Positions 24,723-36,165 of a stretch of 64,000 nucleotides of DNA are shown piece after piece; the stretch's first letter is position 1, and the number at the start of each line of letters is the position of its first letter. The DNA is from Phoronis australis (lineage: Eukaryota; Phoronida; Phoronidae), in the NCBI GenBank assembly GCA_002633005.1, contig NMRA01000177.1, positions 387,942-451,941 on the forward strand, read 5' to 3'. The translations under genes and the position numbers were made by a program. Below the pieces are notes generated by a model. It saw only the letters and a program-made list of their open reading frames with translations. It was not told the DNA's origin and did not search any database.

Positions 24723-24850
24723 GTGAGTATGTGATGAACAAAAACAGCAGCGACTAGAATTTTGGCACTGTGTAGTTTTGTCTTCATTTCTGTACACGGA
24801 GTTATTGTTTTGATTTTGTGTCCCTTGCGTACTAGCATTAGGTAATTTTT

Positions 24851-25066
24851 ATGCGCCCACATATTTATATGTGGACGCATTATGCCGTCATCTCTGTCCG
24901 TCCGTCCGTCCGGGCGGTGTCCGTCCGGCGTCCACTGCTCTATCTCCAAAACCCTTTGACATACGTTCATGAAATTTGGCACATATGTTCCATTCATGAA
25001 TGGGACGGCATGTGCGAACTTTCGGACGGATCCGACTACCGGTGTGCCCCCTAGTGGCAATTTTAG
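24851..25066. mobile_element. Family C repeat with palindromic head and CCGTCCGT tract
   Basis: The head GCGCCCACATATTTATATGT followed by GGACGC is an imperfect palindrome, then comes a (CCGT)n tract and a conserved-looking body with GAAATTTGGCACATATGTTC. The same head and tract recur at 63761-63817. The element ends at a single N (25066), where the second long duplicate begins. Confidence 0.75.
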
Positions 25067-25238
25067 NATCGTGGCTTGTATAACGAGTCAAAATAAGTCT
25101 TGATGTGGAAATGGAATTTTACCTTATTGGTTACCATATACTGTGCACGAATGTGCCCATCGTCACACGACCTGTCCCTTTTTTCCCACTCCCCTCTCGG
25201 CCGGTCTCTTCACACAATGTGACTCTTTCCTGTTGCAG

Positions 25239-25349
25239 ATGATCCAGCGACCCCAGTCATCTAGCGTAAAAGAAAAGGTCCATTCACTGCCACAGTCCCT
25301 TATGGCTAGAGATAAAGGACAGTCGCTTCCCGCACCCAAGGTCAGTCAG
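25239..25349 (+). CDS. RhoGEF exon 11, copy B
   Basis: Acceptor CCTGTTGCAG ending at 25238 and donor GTGAGT at 25350. It encodes MIQRPQSSSVKEKVHSLPQ and onward, with one residue changed from copy A. It cannot follow exon 12 copy A: two carried bases AG plus ATGATC read AGA TGA, a stop. It is therefore an alternative to copy A or an assembly duplicate. Confidence 0.75.
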
Positions 25350-25917
25350 GTGAGTGGACAGTCAACGGCTGCTGGGTTTGTTGAACGGTAGTGTTGGTAA
25401 TGGTAAAGACGTGAGGATCGCATAGTTGTGTTATGAGCCTGAACCAAAAATATTAGCCTGTCATTCTGAAAGGTTCCTATAATATGCACATAAGTGCAAA
25501 CTCTTGAGCGCCAGATTTGGAGCTCGTGTAGAATAATTTTAATGGTGGGTGTGCTCAGAAATGCGTCTTGCGTGATTCTGTTTCATTTTTCTTATCAACA
25601 TTTGTCTGTCTTTGTGAACAGAGACTCTACTCGTCAAAATAGGTTTGGGTTCGAGGCTGTCACATTTTCCCCTAGAATTGACTGGTCACGTGGCAAGCTT
25701 CAAGTAAACGTTTAAAGCTACATGCGATGTAATCGATTGATTTTCGAGTCAAGTCTTGAATAAAGTTTGGTAATGCCCATCGCTGGTACTTCGTACCGAA
25801 AATGAAACATGCATGTTGACAAGCAAGTCCTAGTGGGTGATAGTCCAACGAAAAATTCGAATTAGCAACAATGAATGTCGCGCGTTATTTTGTCATCGCG
25901 TCGTATCCGTGTTGCAG

Positions 25918-25979
25918 AGTCTCTCACCAGTCTCACCAGGGGCCAGCACAAGTATCGCATCCAGTAGTGTTCTTCCAAG
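25918..25979 (+). CDS. RhoGEF exon 12, copy B
   Basis: Acceptor CGTGTTGCAG ending at 25917, donor GTGAGT at 25980. It encodes SLSPVSPGASTSIASSSVLP, differing from copy A at two residues, and joins exon 13 in phase just as copy A does. Confidence 0.75.
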
Positions 25980-26107
25980 GTGAGTATGTGATGAACAAAA
26001 ACAGCAGCGACTAGAATTTTGGCACTGTGTAGTTTTGTCTTCATGTCTGTACACGGAGTTATTGTTTTGATTTTGTATCCCTTACGTACTAGCATTAGGT
26101 AATTTTT

Positions 26108-27648
26108 AGATAAGTGTTAATAATAGGAGAGAAAATGACCATGGAGGAAGATCCTGGATGTGTAACGCGTTTTTCCCCGTTTCTCTAAGTTAAATGTATA
26201 TTTAGCATTACTTAATACAACTCGTTAGGAAGTCTGTTTTCACACGATGACGAGTGTCACGACATATCACAAAAAGAGTCATTAAATAAGACAAATCTTA
26301 ACTTCTTGTTTTCTTTGGTTATACTGTGGTCAGAATGGAGCTGACTGGTGTTATTTTTGACCGAATATATCCCCACATTCTTACTTCATTTTGCTTTGAA
26401 CTTGGACATTTTTGACCCGGCAATGTAGTGCTCAGTATAGCTTTGATGATTGCCCCCATGTATTCTGTGAACCCAATATCCCTTTATCAACAGTCAGAGT
26501 ACAATTTACAGACAATTGGTGTTCTTGGTTTTTAACCCCATGTTTGCCCTTAAAAGTCTGCGTGTATGAAAACAATGTCGATACAAATGTTTGTTCAGGG
26601 AGGGTTTGAAGATGAGGGCGTTTAAATGCCACAAGAGTTTGGGAATTCTGTGTTTTCTGGTAATTCTTAGGATTAAGTACATAGATTTTCGGTCGACAAG
26701 AGGCATAGATGCATCTCCACTTGGTTTTTTGCCGTAACCGAAGTCCCTGAATTAATCGAACTTTGCAATAGCTGTCGTGTAACAGCTGAAACCGTATTCG
26801 AATTATCATAGATTTTGCTGTTAGCTATGTGTAAATAAAACTATTGCACAGTTAACAGCACTTGTATATTGTTTATTTTGTGTTATCCGCACTGTTTATT
26901 GTTTAGATATTGTTTGTATAGTCATAGATCAATGAAGTATCCATGGCGATACTCAAGCTGTGTTTAATCTGCTCTACTGCATTGTCGTGCTGAAATGATA
27001 ATCCTTATCTTGTTGCCAGAGTGCAAACTCAAAAATTCTATTTCCTGTATATACCATTTACGTCTTTGCATGGCATGTTTACAAAGAAGCTTCTTTTTTT
27101 CGCTTTGCATGCTAGCCCTTAACTAACCATGGGCAATGGAAAACAGCTCAGATTGTTTTAAACTAACGCGTTTTTTTTTCAGTTCAAAGCACTCTCTGAA
27201 GTAAATCTTACCCCGTGTAATAGTTCCATATATTTGTCACTAGCAGTTTGCTCAGTTTTACCATTTTATGGTTTGTAGTCTTATTGTTTTTCGAATCACG
27301 ACTTTTGTTTTTTTTATTTTTCTAGTTCCTAGTTGAGTTTCTTTTGTTTTTTGTCAAAATTTTGTTGCTCAAAGATGGACATTAAATTGCCGCAGTTCAA
27401 GAATATTTATGTTTCAAATGATCAGTCTCGTTTCTAAAAGGATTATAGCACGCTAAAAATTCTTAAAAGTGTAGAATTTTGTGAAAACGATACTTGCAGG
27501 TAGAGCGTTTTACTATTTTTAATATCCACCAATGTCCCACTAATAAACCCAGACTCAGTCCACAGAGAGGCCTTAACCTCTGACCTCTGTCCCCACGCTG
27601 TGCTCTCGGGCATGCGTTCCCCCGTTAACCAATCCCTTTCTTCAACAG
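26108..27648. other. Intron; nothing recognised
   Basis: AT-rich sequence without clear repeats. A 125-codon minus-strand open frame at 26432-26809 has no recognised domain and is probably chance. Confidence 0.5.
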
Positions 27649-27720
27649 TACTCCCGAACACTCTGGAATCAATATGGCCACCTTCCAGTGGCGACGGGTC
27701 GCTGCTAAGTTAGGCATCGA
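27649..27720 (+). CDS. RhoGEF exon 13 (residues 387-409)
   Basis: Acceptor TTCTTCAACAG ending at 27648, donor GTAAGT at 27721; 72 bp, phases match. It encodes TPEHSGINMATFQWRRVAA then KLGI, part of the linker between C1 and DH. Confidence 0.85.
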
Positions 27721-30039
27721 GTAAGTCTGTTGCTCTCACGCCTTGGTAGTCTTGTTTAACCAATAGAGGGCGCTAGGGCTGAAACGATGTTCATGTTTGT
27801 TCCATTTTCCAATTTTGACAACATTAATACTGTCGTGGTGCAGCTTCCTAATCTTAATTTTCGATTGGCCGAAAGGAAACTATGATTTGCATAAATTCAT
27901 GTCTTTCAAAACTGGCTAGTAAAACTCTAAATTATTTGATGCATAATTTGTGGACATTTAGCAAAAAAGGCTTTATAGGTCACATCACTATGTCACTGTT
28001 TTCACGTCAAAGCAATTTTTTTCTGTTGATTTGCAAAAAGTCCTCCGAACAGGTGTAGCAAAGTGTATGAGATACTCAATAGTAGTCAATGGAACAAGCA
28101 TTTAGCTGGATACAGAACTGCGTTTCAACCCTAGCCGTCCCAACTGTGGTCCAGGGTGGCTTCCACTATTGCTGTTTGAGCTCGGTCACTAACACTATAG
28201 GTCCTCTTATATACTGTCTGCCTAATGCTTATTTACTCGGCATATACCACCCTACAGAACTGCTATTACTGGAACATCTTATGTATTTCAACTCAAATGT
28301 CAGTGGTCTTACCAAAAACCTGTTGCCAAAACGGATGACTTTGGCGCAGGTGATTATCAGTACGTAACTTCTTGAGTTTATTGATCTTCTACTTTTCAAC
28401 TGTTGTTCTTAGAACTTCAGATGTTCTGTAATCCACTGTATGCTAAATATTCAAGCCATGGGCATAGTCTTGTCCGGGCATGCTTCTTATAAGGCCTCTG
28501 TGCATGTGTTAGGTCTTCTTGGAGGTGGAATGCTCTGTTTTGGCATGAGGGCGTCCTGTTGCATGATGGGTAGGGATAAGGCTTGCATATCGGGCTCGTG
28601 GTTGCTGAAGTTTGTTTGAAGCTTCAGAATTTGGTGCTTTGGGTCTGAGACTATCTACACAGTCGACAATCGCTCTTCCTTCCATTTCCGTTTTCCGCTC
28701 TTAATTCAAGTGTGCTATCACTTTCAGTTCACCATCTGATGGTGTTATCTCCCTTGTCAGCATTAGAAGTTTACAAGATGTCCAGTAGGTGCCGCCTTTC
28801 TTTTCCGACGTATACGGGGTCTAGGCTTGAATAGGGTTTGCAATTTGAATCAAAACTGTCATGAACTCTAGTTCACATTTCACATCGTTATGCAAAACGA
28901 GGCTTCTATGATTTTCTATGGAAAGTTTCTGTATGATTTGTAGTTGTAGATGACATTAATGATAAACGCTGCTCTATAATTTCTAGTAGAAGCTTCTCAA
29001 TTTCGTTTTTTCTCTAACCACGTTTCATTTACTGCTAGTCTTCTCGCTGTACTAGCGAAGCTTCAAGTTACTCTTAGTTTATATAGTTTATTGCCATCTT
29101 GTAGCTTTTAAGTTATCTTGAGCAATTATTCACCACTCGCGTGTTTTTGTGTTTTGTGCACTGAGTGGTATAGCCTGAGGTTTTGTTTTGTAGACTAGGG
29201 TTTGGGGAGCTATTTAGTTTTGGTTTTGAGACTGTTGCGATTGATAGATAGCCATCGTAACACCTGTTATAAAATGTGTGGCAGTTTTGCCAGTAACTGC
29301 AGTGTCAATATAAGTGAATTACAGTACGCCGGGAAAATAATCGGATGAAATTCTGTTTTCCCCACCGCTCCAGCTACCCTGGTTGTGAATTGTTTCACAC
29401 TCCGTTGTCTTGATGGGGAAATTGCTCCTCTGCTCAATTGTCATGATCGAGGGAATTGTGGGTCATGTTTGTCCGATAATTTTTTCCATGTGCTTTGTAT
29501 ACTTGGTAATTTCTGACCTATAATGTAATTGCAGCATATGAGTTAAAAAGATTTTATGACTTGTCAAAGGATTGGCTAATCTGATGCATGCAGACTCGCA
29601 GACGAGAAAATTGTTCTTGGTGTTTCACAGGAGGTGGGGTGGGTGGCGGTAGGGTTGCAGCTAATTGCCTCCCTGATGCATGATACGAACTGTCACTGCT
29701 GCATGTGTTAAAAAGGGAAACATTTTTCGCCCGGAAACAGATCTGTGATGAAATGGTTGGGCTCGCTGCCTGTGGTGCTGTACAGCTGTGGACTCTCTTT
29801 GCGCGTAGAATTTACCACTCCCTTCTCTAACAATACGTTTCGGGTTAATTGTCACCAACAGAGGTCCCACAGTTTGAGAACCAGTTTTCTCCACTGAATA
29901 ACAGGCGTCAAACTGGTTCTCAAATTCCGGGACGCCTTCAAGTGTTTTGCCATTTTTGTGTACAGTAGATTAGTAGAACTGGTGAGATATTATTCATCTG
30001 TCTCAAGCGCTTGTCTTTACTGGATGTTTTACATTTTAG
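27721..30039. other. Intron; one MITE A copy
   Basis: Apart from the hairpin at 29859-29945 no repeat, RNA or exon is recognised. Confidence 0.5.
29859..29945. mobile_element. MITE family A hairpin, copy 3
   Basis: Arms CACAGTTTGAGAACCAGTTT and AAACTGGTTCTCAAATTCCG flank the spacer TCTCCACTGAATAACAGGCG. It is the clearest hairpin of the family and is followed by TTCAAGTG. Confidence 0.8.
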
Positions 30040-30096
30040 CCGTGTAATAGAAGAGGCGGAGGAAACAGAGGTCAATAGGTCGGACGCTCATTCAAA
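30040..30096 (+). CDS. RhoGEF exon 14 (residues 411-428)
   Basis: Acceptor ACATTTTAG ending at 30039, donor GTAAGT at 30097; 57 bp, symmetric. It encodes RVIEEAEETEVNRSDAHS, acidic linker. It fits the phase on both sides. Confidence 0.82.
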
Positions 30097-30705
30097 GTAA
30101 GTTGATTGGCAACTGCAATGGTGGTGGTATTGGTTGTTGGCCGGATGGAGTGGGTGAACTCGATATTCAAAGTTGTTTTTCAAAATGCCAGAAACTCCCA
30201 TACAAGGTTGTGCAAAGCCGAGTGTGCTCGGGAACTTATTAGTGTACCGTAGCAACATGGTGAAAAATGTGGTACAGTTGGAATCTTGAGTTTAATTTAG
30301 GTCGGATTGGAATCACTGTTTCCGTTCCATAAGCCAAGATTCCTGCTCAGTGCGTGTGCTTCGTGAGTATTCGAGCTCTACGGAACACACCCTAAATATC
30401 ACATAATGGTGCTTACGTTATCTTTGTACAGTTAGACCAGAATTTCTTGTCCGTCGAGCTCCGTTTAAATACCCCAGTCGAATATACAGCTTCTGGCACC
30501 AGTCGAATAAGTTCGTGATAGAAAAACAGCCCATCAACTAACAGTCGCGCGACTATCATGATTGTTGGGTTCGTTGGCCGGTGTCAAAACCCACCAAACA
30601 CTACTGCGGATCCCATAAAAACATCAGCTGGGTCATGGCAGGCTTTGGAATAGTATTCAATTGGCCAGATGTGTGACCAAGACATAATTGTGTCGGTCGT
30701 TACAG

Positions 30706-30902
30706 TATAACCGACACCTATTCTGTGTCCACGGAGTCGCTAGATGACGGAGGAGGAAGTCCAGCCGTCGACTTTGAGGACGACCCTGACCTGGCGGTGA
30801 AGGGCCCAGAGCCGGAGGCGTGGAGCGTGACGGTGGATAAGAAGACTATAAAACACCTCAAGCTGAGTAGTAAAGACGTGAAGAGGCAGGACCACATATG
30901 GN
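30706..30902 (+). CDS. RhoGEF exon 15, acidic linker and start of DH (residues 430-494)
   Basis: Acceptor GTCGTTACAG ending at 30705. The donor GTGGGG follows at 30903. Sequence ITDTYSVSTESLDDGGG leads to PEAWSVTVDKKTIKHL and KDVKRQDHIW, the approach to DH conserved region 1. The last base of the exon (30902) is N; with the next two bases AA it must be G to give the invariant DH glutamate (residue 495). Confidence 0.93.
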
Positions 30903-31361
30903 GTGGGGGCGGGGGTGGAACGAGTTTGGTAGACTGGAGATGGGTGTGGTAGGGGTAATGTAAAGTGTAATTAAGTGGGTGATAGAAATAATTATTGCAA
31001 TACATCATGGACTTCGTCATTCATCGGCATCCTCTTATAGTCGGGGAAAATTGTTTTACAGTAAATTGCAGTAGTTGTGATTTATATTTTTTCGCATCTA
31101 ATTGTTGTGATTGTATCAGTGTTGGTAGATAATGTCAAAAGGGGTTTATTTTGGCCACAGTTTGCTATGTCGGTACTTTATGAAATAAAAAGTTGAGTAC
31201 TAATTTATATGAGAGAAAGATCTCTGCAAAGGTAATAAATTTATGTAGATTTCATCAAACTGAACATTTTTTGGAGTGATTTTTCTTTCTTATGCGCAAG
31301 AGTTAAGCTCGTCTAATGTAATATTTGATGAGTCTTAAAGTGAATGCAATACCCGCTTCAG

Positions 31362-31594
31362 AACTGATTCAGACGGAGAAGCATTACAACCGTGTGCTGA
31401 AGGTGATGCAGAAGATCTTCGCTTTCGGCATGCGGCACGAGGTGAACATGACTCAGGAGCACGTCGACCGCATCTTCCCTGGACTCAACGAGCTCATCGA
31501 GGTGCACCAGGCATTCCAAGGCCGGCTACGCGAGAGGCAGGAGGCGCGGACGGACAAGTACATAGAGAACATCTCCGACGTATTGATAGCACAG
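31362..31594 (+). CDS. RhoGEF exon 16, DH domain CR1 (residues 496-572)
   Basis: Acceptor CCCGCTTCAG ending at 31361, donor GTGAGG at 31595. LIQTEKHYNRVLKVMQKIF is DH conserved region 1, the helix that contacts switch I of Rho. It continues RIFPGLNELIEVHQAF and the long helix to ISDVLIAQ. All are normal for the family. Confidence 0.97.
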
Positions 31595-32395
31595 GTGAGG
31601 CGGAGCATGGGAGGTGTTGGGTACTCTGGGTGTTACCCTGCTGGCTCAACGAGAACTGTTATTTAAGATTTAGCTCGTGCTAGCTCCTTGAGTCAAACTG
31701 GGGTTTGCTGAACTCGTTTCATTTTTCGGTAGCTTTTTGTTTCTCACGAATCTTTTTTCTCTTGAAATTAATATTCTTTTCACATTTTTTGACTCGGGAG
31801 CATTGAGGTCAGTGACAAATGAAGTGATGACAAAATATATTGCTACACACAAAAATGTGTGTCGCTGGGTGACTTAGTTGTTGGTGAGAATAGAATATAA
31901 AAAATAGGTGTGGTTGGTGACAAGAAATGAGTTTATAAGAAGAGAAAAAAGGTGCTTGACACTCGAAATGCACTTTCGATTTAATGTTGCTGGACCTGAA
32001 TTTGGCGAATAAGATGGGTGAAATTCAAGGTAACAGTTCATTTATGTAAAACGTCGAAACGAGTCCTGATCTTTCATTGAGGTGTAAAAATCCCCTAGGC
32101 GGTGTGCCCTTGCATTCTATAACAATGATCACAGAAGTTTTAATTGGCTGACCTAGAAAAGTAATCGACATTCAAATGCTAATGACCTCGACATGAAAAA
32201 ATTCAAAACTGTAAAATCTTGTCTAGTTTCAATTCCAGCCACCTCAAAATCAATCAAAAATGGTAGGATTCATTAACTTCAAGTAATACCTTGTGTATCG
32301 AGTATCACTGTCCTGCAGCTGTGACATGTGTTAAGTACAACATGTTGCATGCATAGCTCACACGTTGAATGTAGTCGTATTATTTCTACTTCAAG

Positions 32396-32521
32396 TATGG
32401 AGGTGATGTGGGCGAACGGATGAAGAGGGCCTATGGAGACTTTGTCAGTCACCACAAGGAGGCGCTGGCGTACTATAAAGACCTACTTAAGCAGGACAAG
32501 AAGTTCCAGATGTTTATAAAA
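32396..32521 (+). CDS. RhoGEF exon 17, DH domain middle (residues 573-614)
   Basis: Acceptor CTACTTCAAG ending at 32395, donor GTAAGT at 32522; 126 bp, phase 0. YGGDVGERMKRAYGDFVSHH and YYKDLLKQDKKFQMFIK correspond to the family pattern of a GENAERMK-type turn and a KDKRFQAFIK-type helix. Confidence 0.96.
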
Positions 32522-33236
32522 GTAAGTAGAGCACTTGTATGTAAATGTGGAAGTGAGCAAACATTATCTTATGTCCATGTGTGGGTTTGGGTTTTTGATA
32601 AATGGGGTGTGGTCACGTCAGGTCACAGGGGTCACAGTTTGTGTTGCCCTGTCTGTTTAACCTTCGACTCGAAGCCCTATTTGGACAGGGGTGGGGTTTT
32701 GCACAAGTCAGTGTTGCTGCGACACTCAGTGTACGGTATTACATTGTATATTGGATACTTTTAGGATCACATGACTAAGGTTCATTATTATAAGCTGTAA
32801 GAATGTCTCAGTATCGTAATTGTTTTAGGAATTTCATTAATCTATTAACCAACTATACTCAGCCATGTTGTACTGGTTGAATTTCTGGGCTGCCTTGGGA
32901 GTAGGGTCTTTGTTATAAAATACATGATTTTGTTAATGCATGTTGTAGATGAGCTGGAGACTGATAACAATCAAAAACCACAAACAATCTTCGCATAGAA
33001 TGTTGGTTCAGTTGATAGCCACATCAGTTAGAGTTTCCGATCATTTTTCATCTCTGCCTTCTATTGTGCATAAGTACAGGGCAAACTTTGTAGAGAAAAC
33101 ACATGTCTGATAATGAGTGGTGGCAACAATATCAATAAACGCATTCTCAGAATAATCGTGACAATCTGTCCGTTTTCTTGAAATGTGGTCGCGGGATTTC
33201 TCTGGCACTTACACTATCACGTCTGCTCTTAAACAG

Positions 33237-33443
33237 AAGTGCAGCACAAACTTGCTGTGTAAGCGCATGTCCGTCGACGAGTGTATGCTGTACGTGACTC
33301 AGAGGCTTAGTAAGTACCCTCCGCTCATCGAGGCCGTTATCAAGCCCATGAAAGACGCGTCACGTGACATGAAGACGGAGAAGGACGGCCTGCGCCAGGC
33401 AGTGCAACAAGCGCAGGACATCCTAAAGCACGTTGACGAACAG
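33237..33443 (+). CDS. RhoGEF exon 18, DH domain CR3 (residues 615-683)
   Basis: Acceptor CTCTTAAACAG ending at 33236, donor GTAGGC at 33444. It contains CMLYVTQRLSKYPPLIEAVI, DH conserved region 3, where relatives have TQRITKYP. The remainder is the following helices to ILKHVDEQ. Confidence 0.97.
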
Positions 33444-33781
33444 GTAGGCTTGTGTGAAATGTAATCTTAACGTGAAACCTATTGTGGTTTATGTTTCGCA
33501 TACCTGATGAGAACTTCTTGTTGCCACTAGGTGGCAGGAAATTTATGTTATGAAGAAAGTGACTTCCCACAACCCATTGCATAGGCGTTTCCTTGATTAG
33601 GTCATTTATGAGATGAAACCGGGGGGCAATTGGAAAAAGAGAATTTCTTTTCAAATCAAAGTCAACTTTAGCAAGCACTACTTTCATTTGTGATCAAACT
33701 AAATTCAGTTTTATTTACTTCATCCTTTCATGTTCCTGAAAAGTGTCATATTTTTGTAGATGTGAACCAAAACCGGTAAAT

Positions 33782-33875
33782 TCACTTACTGGGGTCCTGC
33801 ATTTTGAGATCCAGTTTTCTTCATCGAATAACAGCCATCATACTGGTTCTCAAAATGCGGGTCCCCTGTAAGTGA
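33782..33875. mobile_element. MITE family A hairpin, copy 4
   Basis: Outer TCACTTACTGGGGTCC and GGGTCCCCTGTAAGTGA are near-perfect inverses and the inner arms GCATTTTGAGATCCAGTTTT and ACTGGTTCTCAAAATGC pair. This copy shows that the terminal repeat extends into TCACTTA. Confidence 0.85.
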
Positions 33876-33969
33876 GTATTGCCCCAAAATCATTTCGTAG
33901 TCAAAGTAACGCAAGGGTTCTTTGGCCCTCGTCTGTTTACTTGCGCTTGATGGTTGTCTGGACTTGCAG

Positions 33970-34062
33970 GTGCACGCCCGCGACTGTGAGCTACGCCTGA
34001 TTGAGATATACAACAGATTAGACGCACGTTCGTCGACCAAGTATAGGAAGAGAGACTTTAAG
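33970..34062 (+). CDS. RhoGEF exon 19, DH-PH linker helix (residues 684-714)
   Basis: Acceptor GGACTTGCAG ending at 33969, donor GTAGCG at 34063. VHARDCELRLIEIYNRLDAR then SSTKYRKRDFK matches the linker helix of relatives with its Ser/Lys patch. Confidence 0.94.
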
Positions 34063-34540
34063 GTAGCGGGAGTAAACTGGGCATTCGTGAAATACGAGAA
34101 ATTTTAGATTGTGAAATGGTCTAGTTTTAAAAGTCGTCTTAGCAACATGGAAAATCGTAAAAGACTTCAGATATCTTTACGATTACTGGCTTCATCATTG
34201 CTCAGCAGTGGTTTCCATCAGGGTCTATACCTTAATTGCCAGTCATGTGCGCTGGGTTGTGAGGGTGGACGCAGTGTTCTGGCTGCAACCAGAATGAAAC
34301 AAAAAGTTTGAATGCCTGGTGGCATCATTCTCAATGTTTAAGTATTTAATAATAAACGCATTAGGTAAGCATTTATTTTTAATATTTTCTTTATCAAATA
34401 TGTCAACATGTAACTCGTAAAAACTCAGCTGTAACACTTAAATACCTGCCACGTTTAATACATCTTGCTCCCTCATTAGCTGCTGTCAAATTAATTGGTT
34501 GCAAAGGTGTTTCATAGGTTCGTTCTCTCTCACCTTTCAG

Positions 34541-34622
34541 AAATCCAACCTGATCAACGGGAGTAGGAAACTGATCAAGGAGGGCGTGATTGGCTTTAAG
34601 ACGGCGCGCGGCAAAGAAATGG
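34541..34622 (+). CDS. RhoGEF exon 20, PH domain start (residues 715-741)
   Basis: Acceptor CACCTTTCAG ending at 34540, donor GTAAGA at 34623. KSNLINGSRKLIKEGVIGFK then TARGKEM is the start of the PH domain (first strands), where relatives read LVHEG..SWKTARG. Confidence 0.95.
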
Positions 34623-35170
34623 GTAAGAGAGTACTGGTTGTTCCATATAAGTGCGTTCACGTGAGACGTATGTTGGTAACTCTCATCTTGTTAAGCAGAC
34701 CATGTGGTGGAATTTTATACAGCAGCACCTTTAGTTTTTACCAGTTTGTGGCGAAAACTGTCTTTAGCATGTCAGGTTCTGAACTGCTTTGATCGCACGA
34801 GACGTGATGAAATTTTGACCGGGATGTTTAAAGAAAAGAAGTGTACCTTTCAGAAGTAGAAACTGCTAGTTTTGGCAGTTGGTTTTGTGAGTAATTGACC
34901 TATCGCCAGGATTTTGAGTGACTGCTTAACTGACCAGTCAGAACGTATCATTCTTGACACACCTTCGTTTCCAAGCCACCATTTTACCTGACAAACAACA
35001 CGTTGTCGGGTAAAACTTATTGTTTGTTGACATTTCGCAAAGGAGCAGAGCTTGCAATAGGTCAATTGTAGGACTACTTTAATGTCATTCTGCTGATTCT
35101 TGCTGCCTGTTGACAGATGGTCTAATGTTTATTTCAACTAGGTTATGTTGTTTGTCCTCTCATGTTACAG

Positions 35171-35256
35171 AGGTGTTAATGGTCCTGTTGACGGATGTTG
35201 TGTTATTCCTTGAAGACAACGGCCAAAAGTACATGTTCCTGAGTCAGGATAAAAAG
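35171..35256 (+). CDS. RhoGEF exon 21, PH domain (residues 743-770)
   Basis: Acceptor CATGTTACAG ending at 35170, donor GTGAGG at 35257. VLMVLLTDVVLFLEDNGQKY then MFLSQDKK is the hydrophobic PH strand pair, like VLLTD.LVFLQEKDQKY in relatives. Confidence 0.96.
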
Positions 35257-36165
35257 GTGAGGTTTGGTGGTCAACAGGGGGCACTTTGGTTTCGCCATCG
35301 TGCCAATATTTTTCATGTGGTGTTGCTGCTTTGAGAAACATGTACGCTTTTCATAGCAAGTGGAGTAACGATGCTTCTGTCTCCTTTGAAATTTGCAATA
35401 GGTTTTGAATTGACCAGATTTGACAAGTTTTACAAAATTTTGGATTTTTCTGCAATCACATTGTCAAATTGTGACCTCTGATATTGATTGAGGTCACTGT
35501 TATTGATTGCTCAGCCAATCATTCTTAGACTTACCTGGGGTACCTACCTTTTGTGATTGTTGTTTGAGAATGCAAGGACACTCGGCTTTGGGGATTTTGT
35601 TGCGCTCAGTTCAAAGGTCATGATTCGTTTGGATATTTAAAATTTGCTTCAGTTCAAACTTAAACTGTCTTAGTGACTGAACTTGTGTCTAGCAACTTAA
35701 GCGGACAGGCTTGTTACAATTTGTTGTTAGGCCGTAATTTGCTAGGCTAGACTAAAACATGCAAATTGTCTTTACTCATTCTGTTAAGCGGTTGATGCCA
35801 GCCAACTTGTGCAGGCTCGTATGTTGAGTACTTAATCAAATTTGATTACATTTCAAGTGTGAAGTAGTATCTCATCCGCTTAGAAATCATCCAATAGCAT
35901 TGCGTTGTGAATAGCGATTGCAAGTCGGTATTTGGTTCTTGCTCATCCTGGACATCATCCAATGAATTGGTTGTATTTTTATTGCAAACTTGCTTAGATT
36001 TCGATATCAACCTATAGCAATTCTTTAGCTCACTCGTATTTAAATATTCACCCAGTCATCTTTTGCATCATTCAATAACGTATCTCTGAAGTCCTTGTGC
36101 AGATATCGACCAATAGTAATTGTGTATTTCCATATCATTTGAATATTCCACCAATCATCCATATT

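Larger units (their letters stand above)
23665..24850 (+). repeat. Long direct duplication, copy 1 (carries exons 11 and 12)
   Basis: It starts ATCGTGGCTTGTATAACGAG and ends GCATTAGGTAATTTTT. The same sequence recurs at 25067-26107 with scattered substitutions and small indels. Copy 1 also has an internal 130-bp tandem repeat and ends directly at a MITE. See copy 2 for interpretation. Confidence 0.95.
25067..26107 (+). repeat. Long direct duplication, copy 2 (second exons 11 and 12)
   Basis: It is nearly identical to 23665-24850 but lacks the internal 130-bp repeat and the adjoining family C element. The join is a single undetermined base. Both exons in both copies are intact with good splice sites. 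The simplest reading is two haplotypes of one locus left in tandem by assembly; a real tandem duplication is the alternative. Confidence 0.95.

Noticed and set aside
24605-25060. 151-codon minus-strand open frame
   Set aside because: It covers the antisense of exon 12 copy A and the family C repeat, with composition driven by the repeat.
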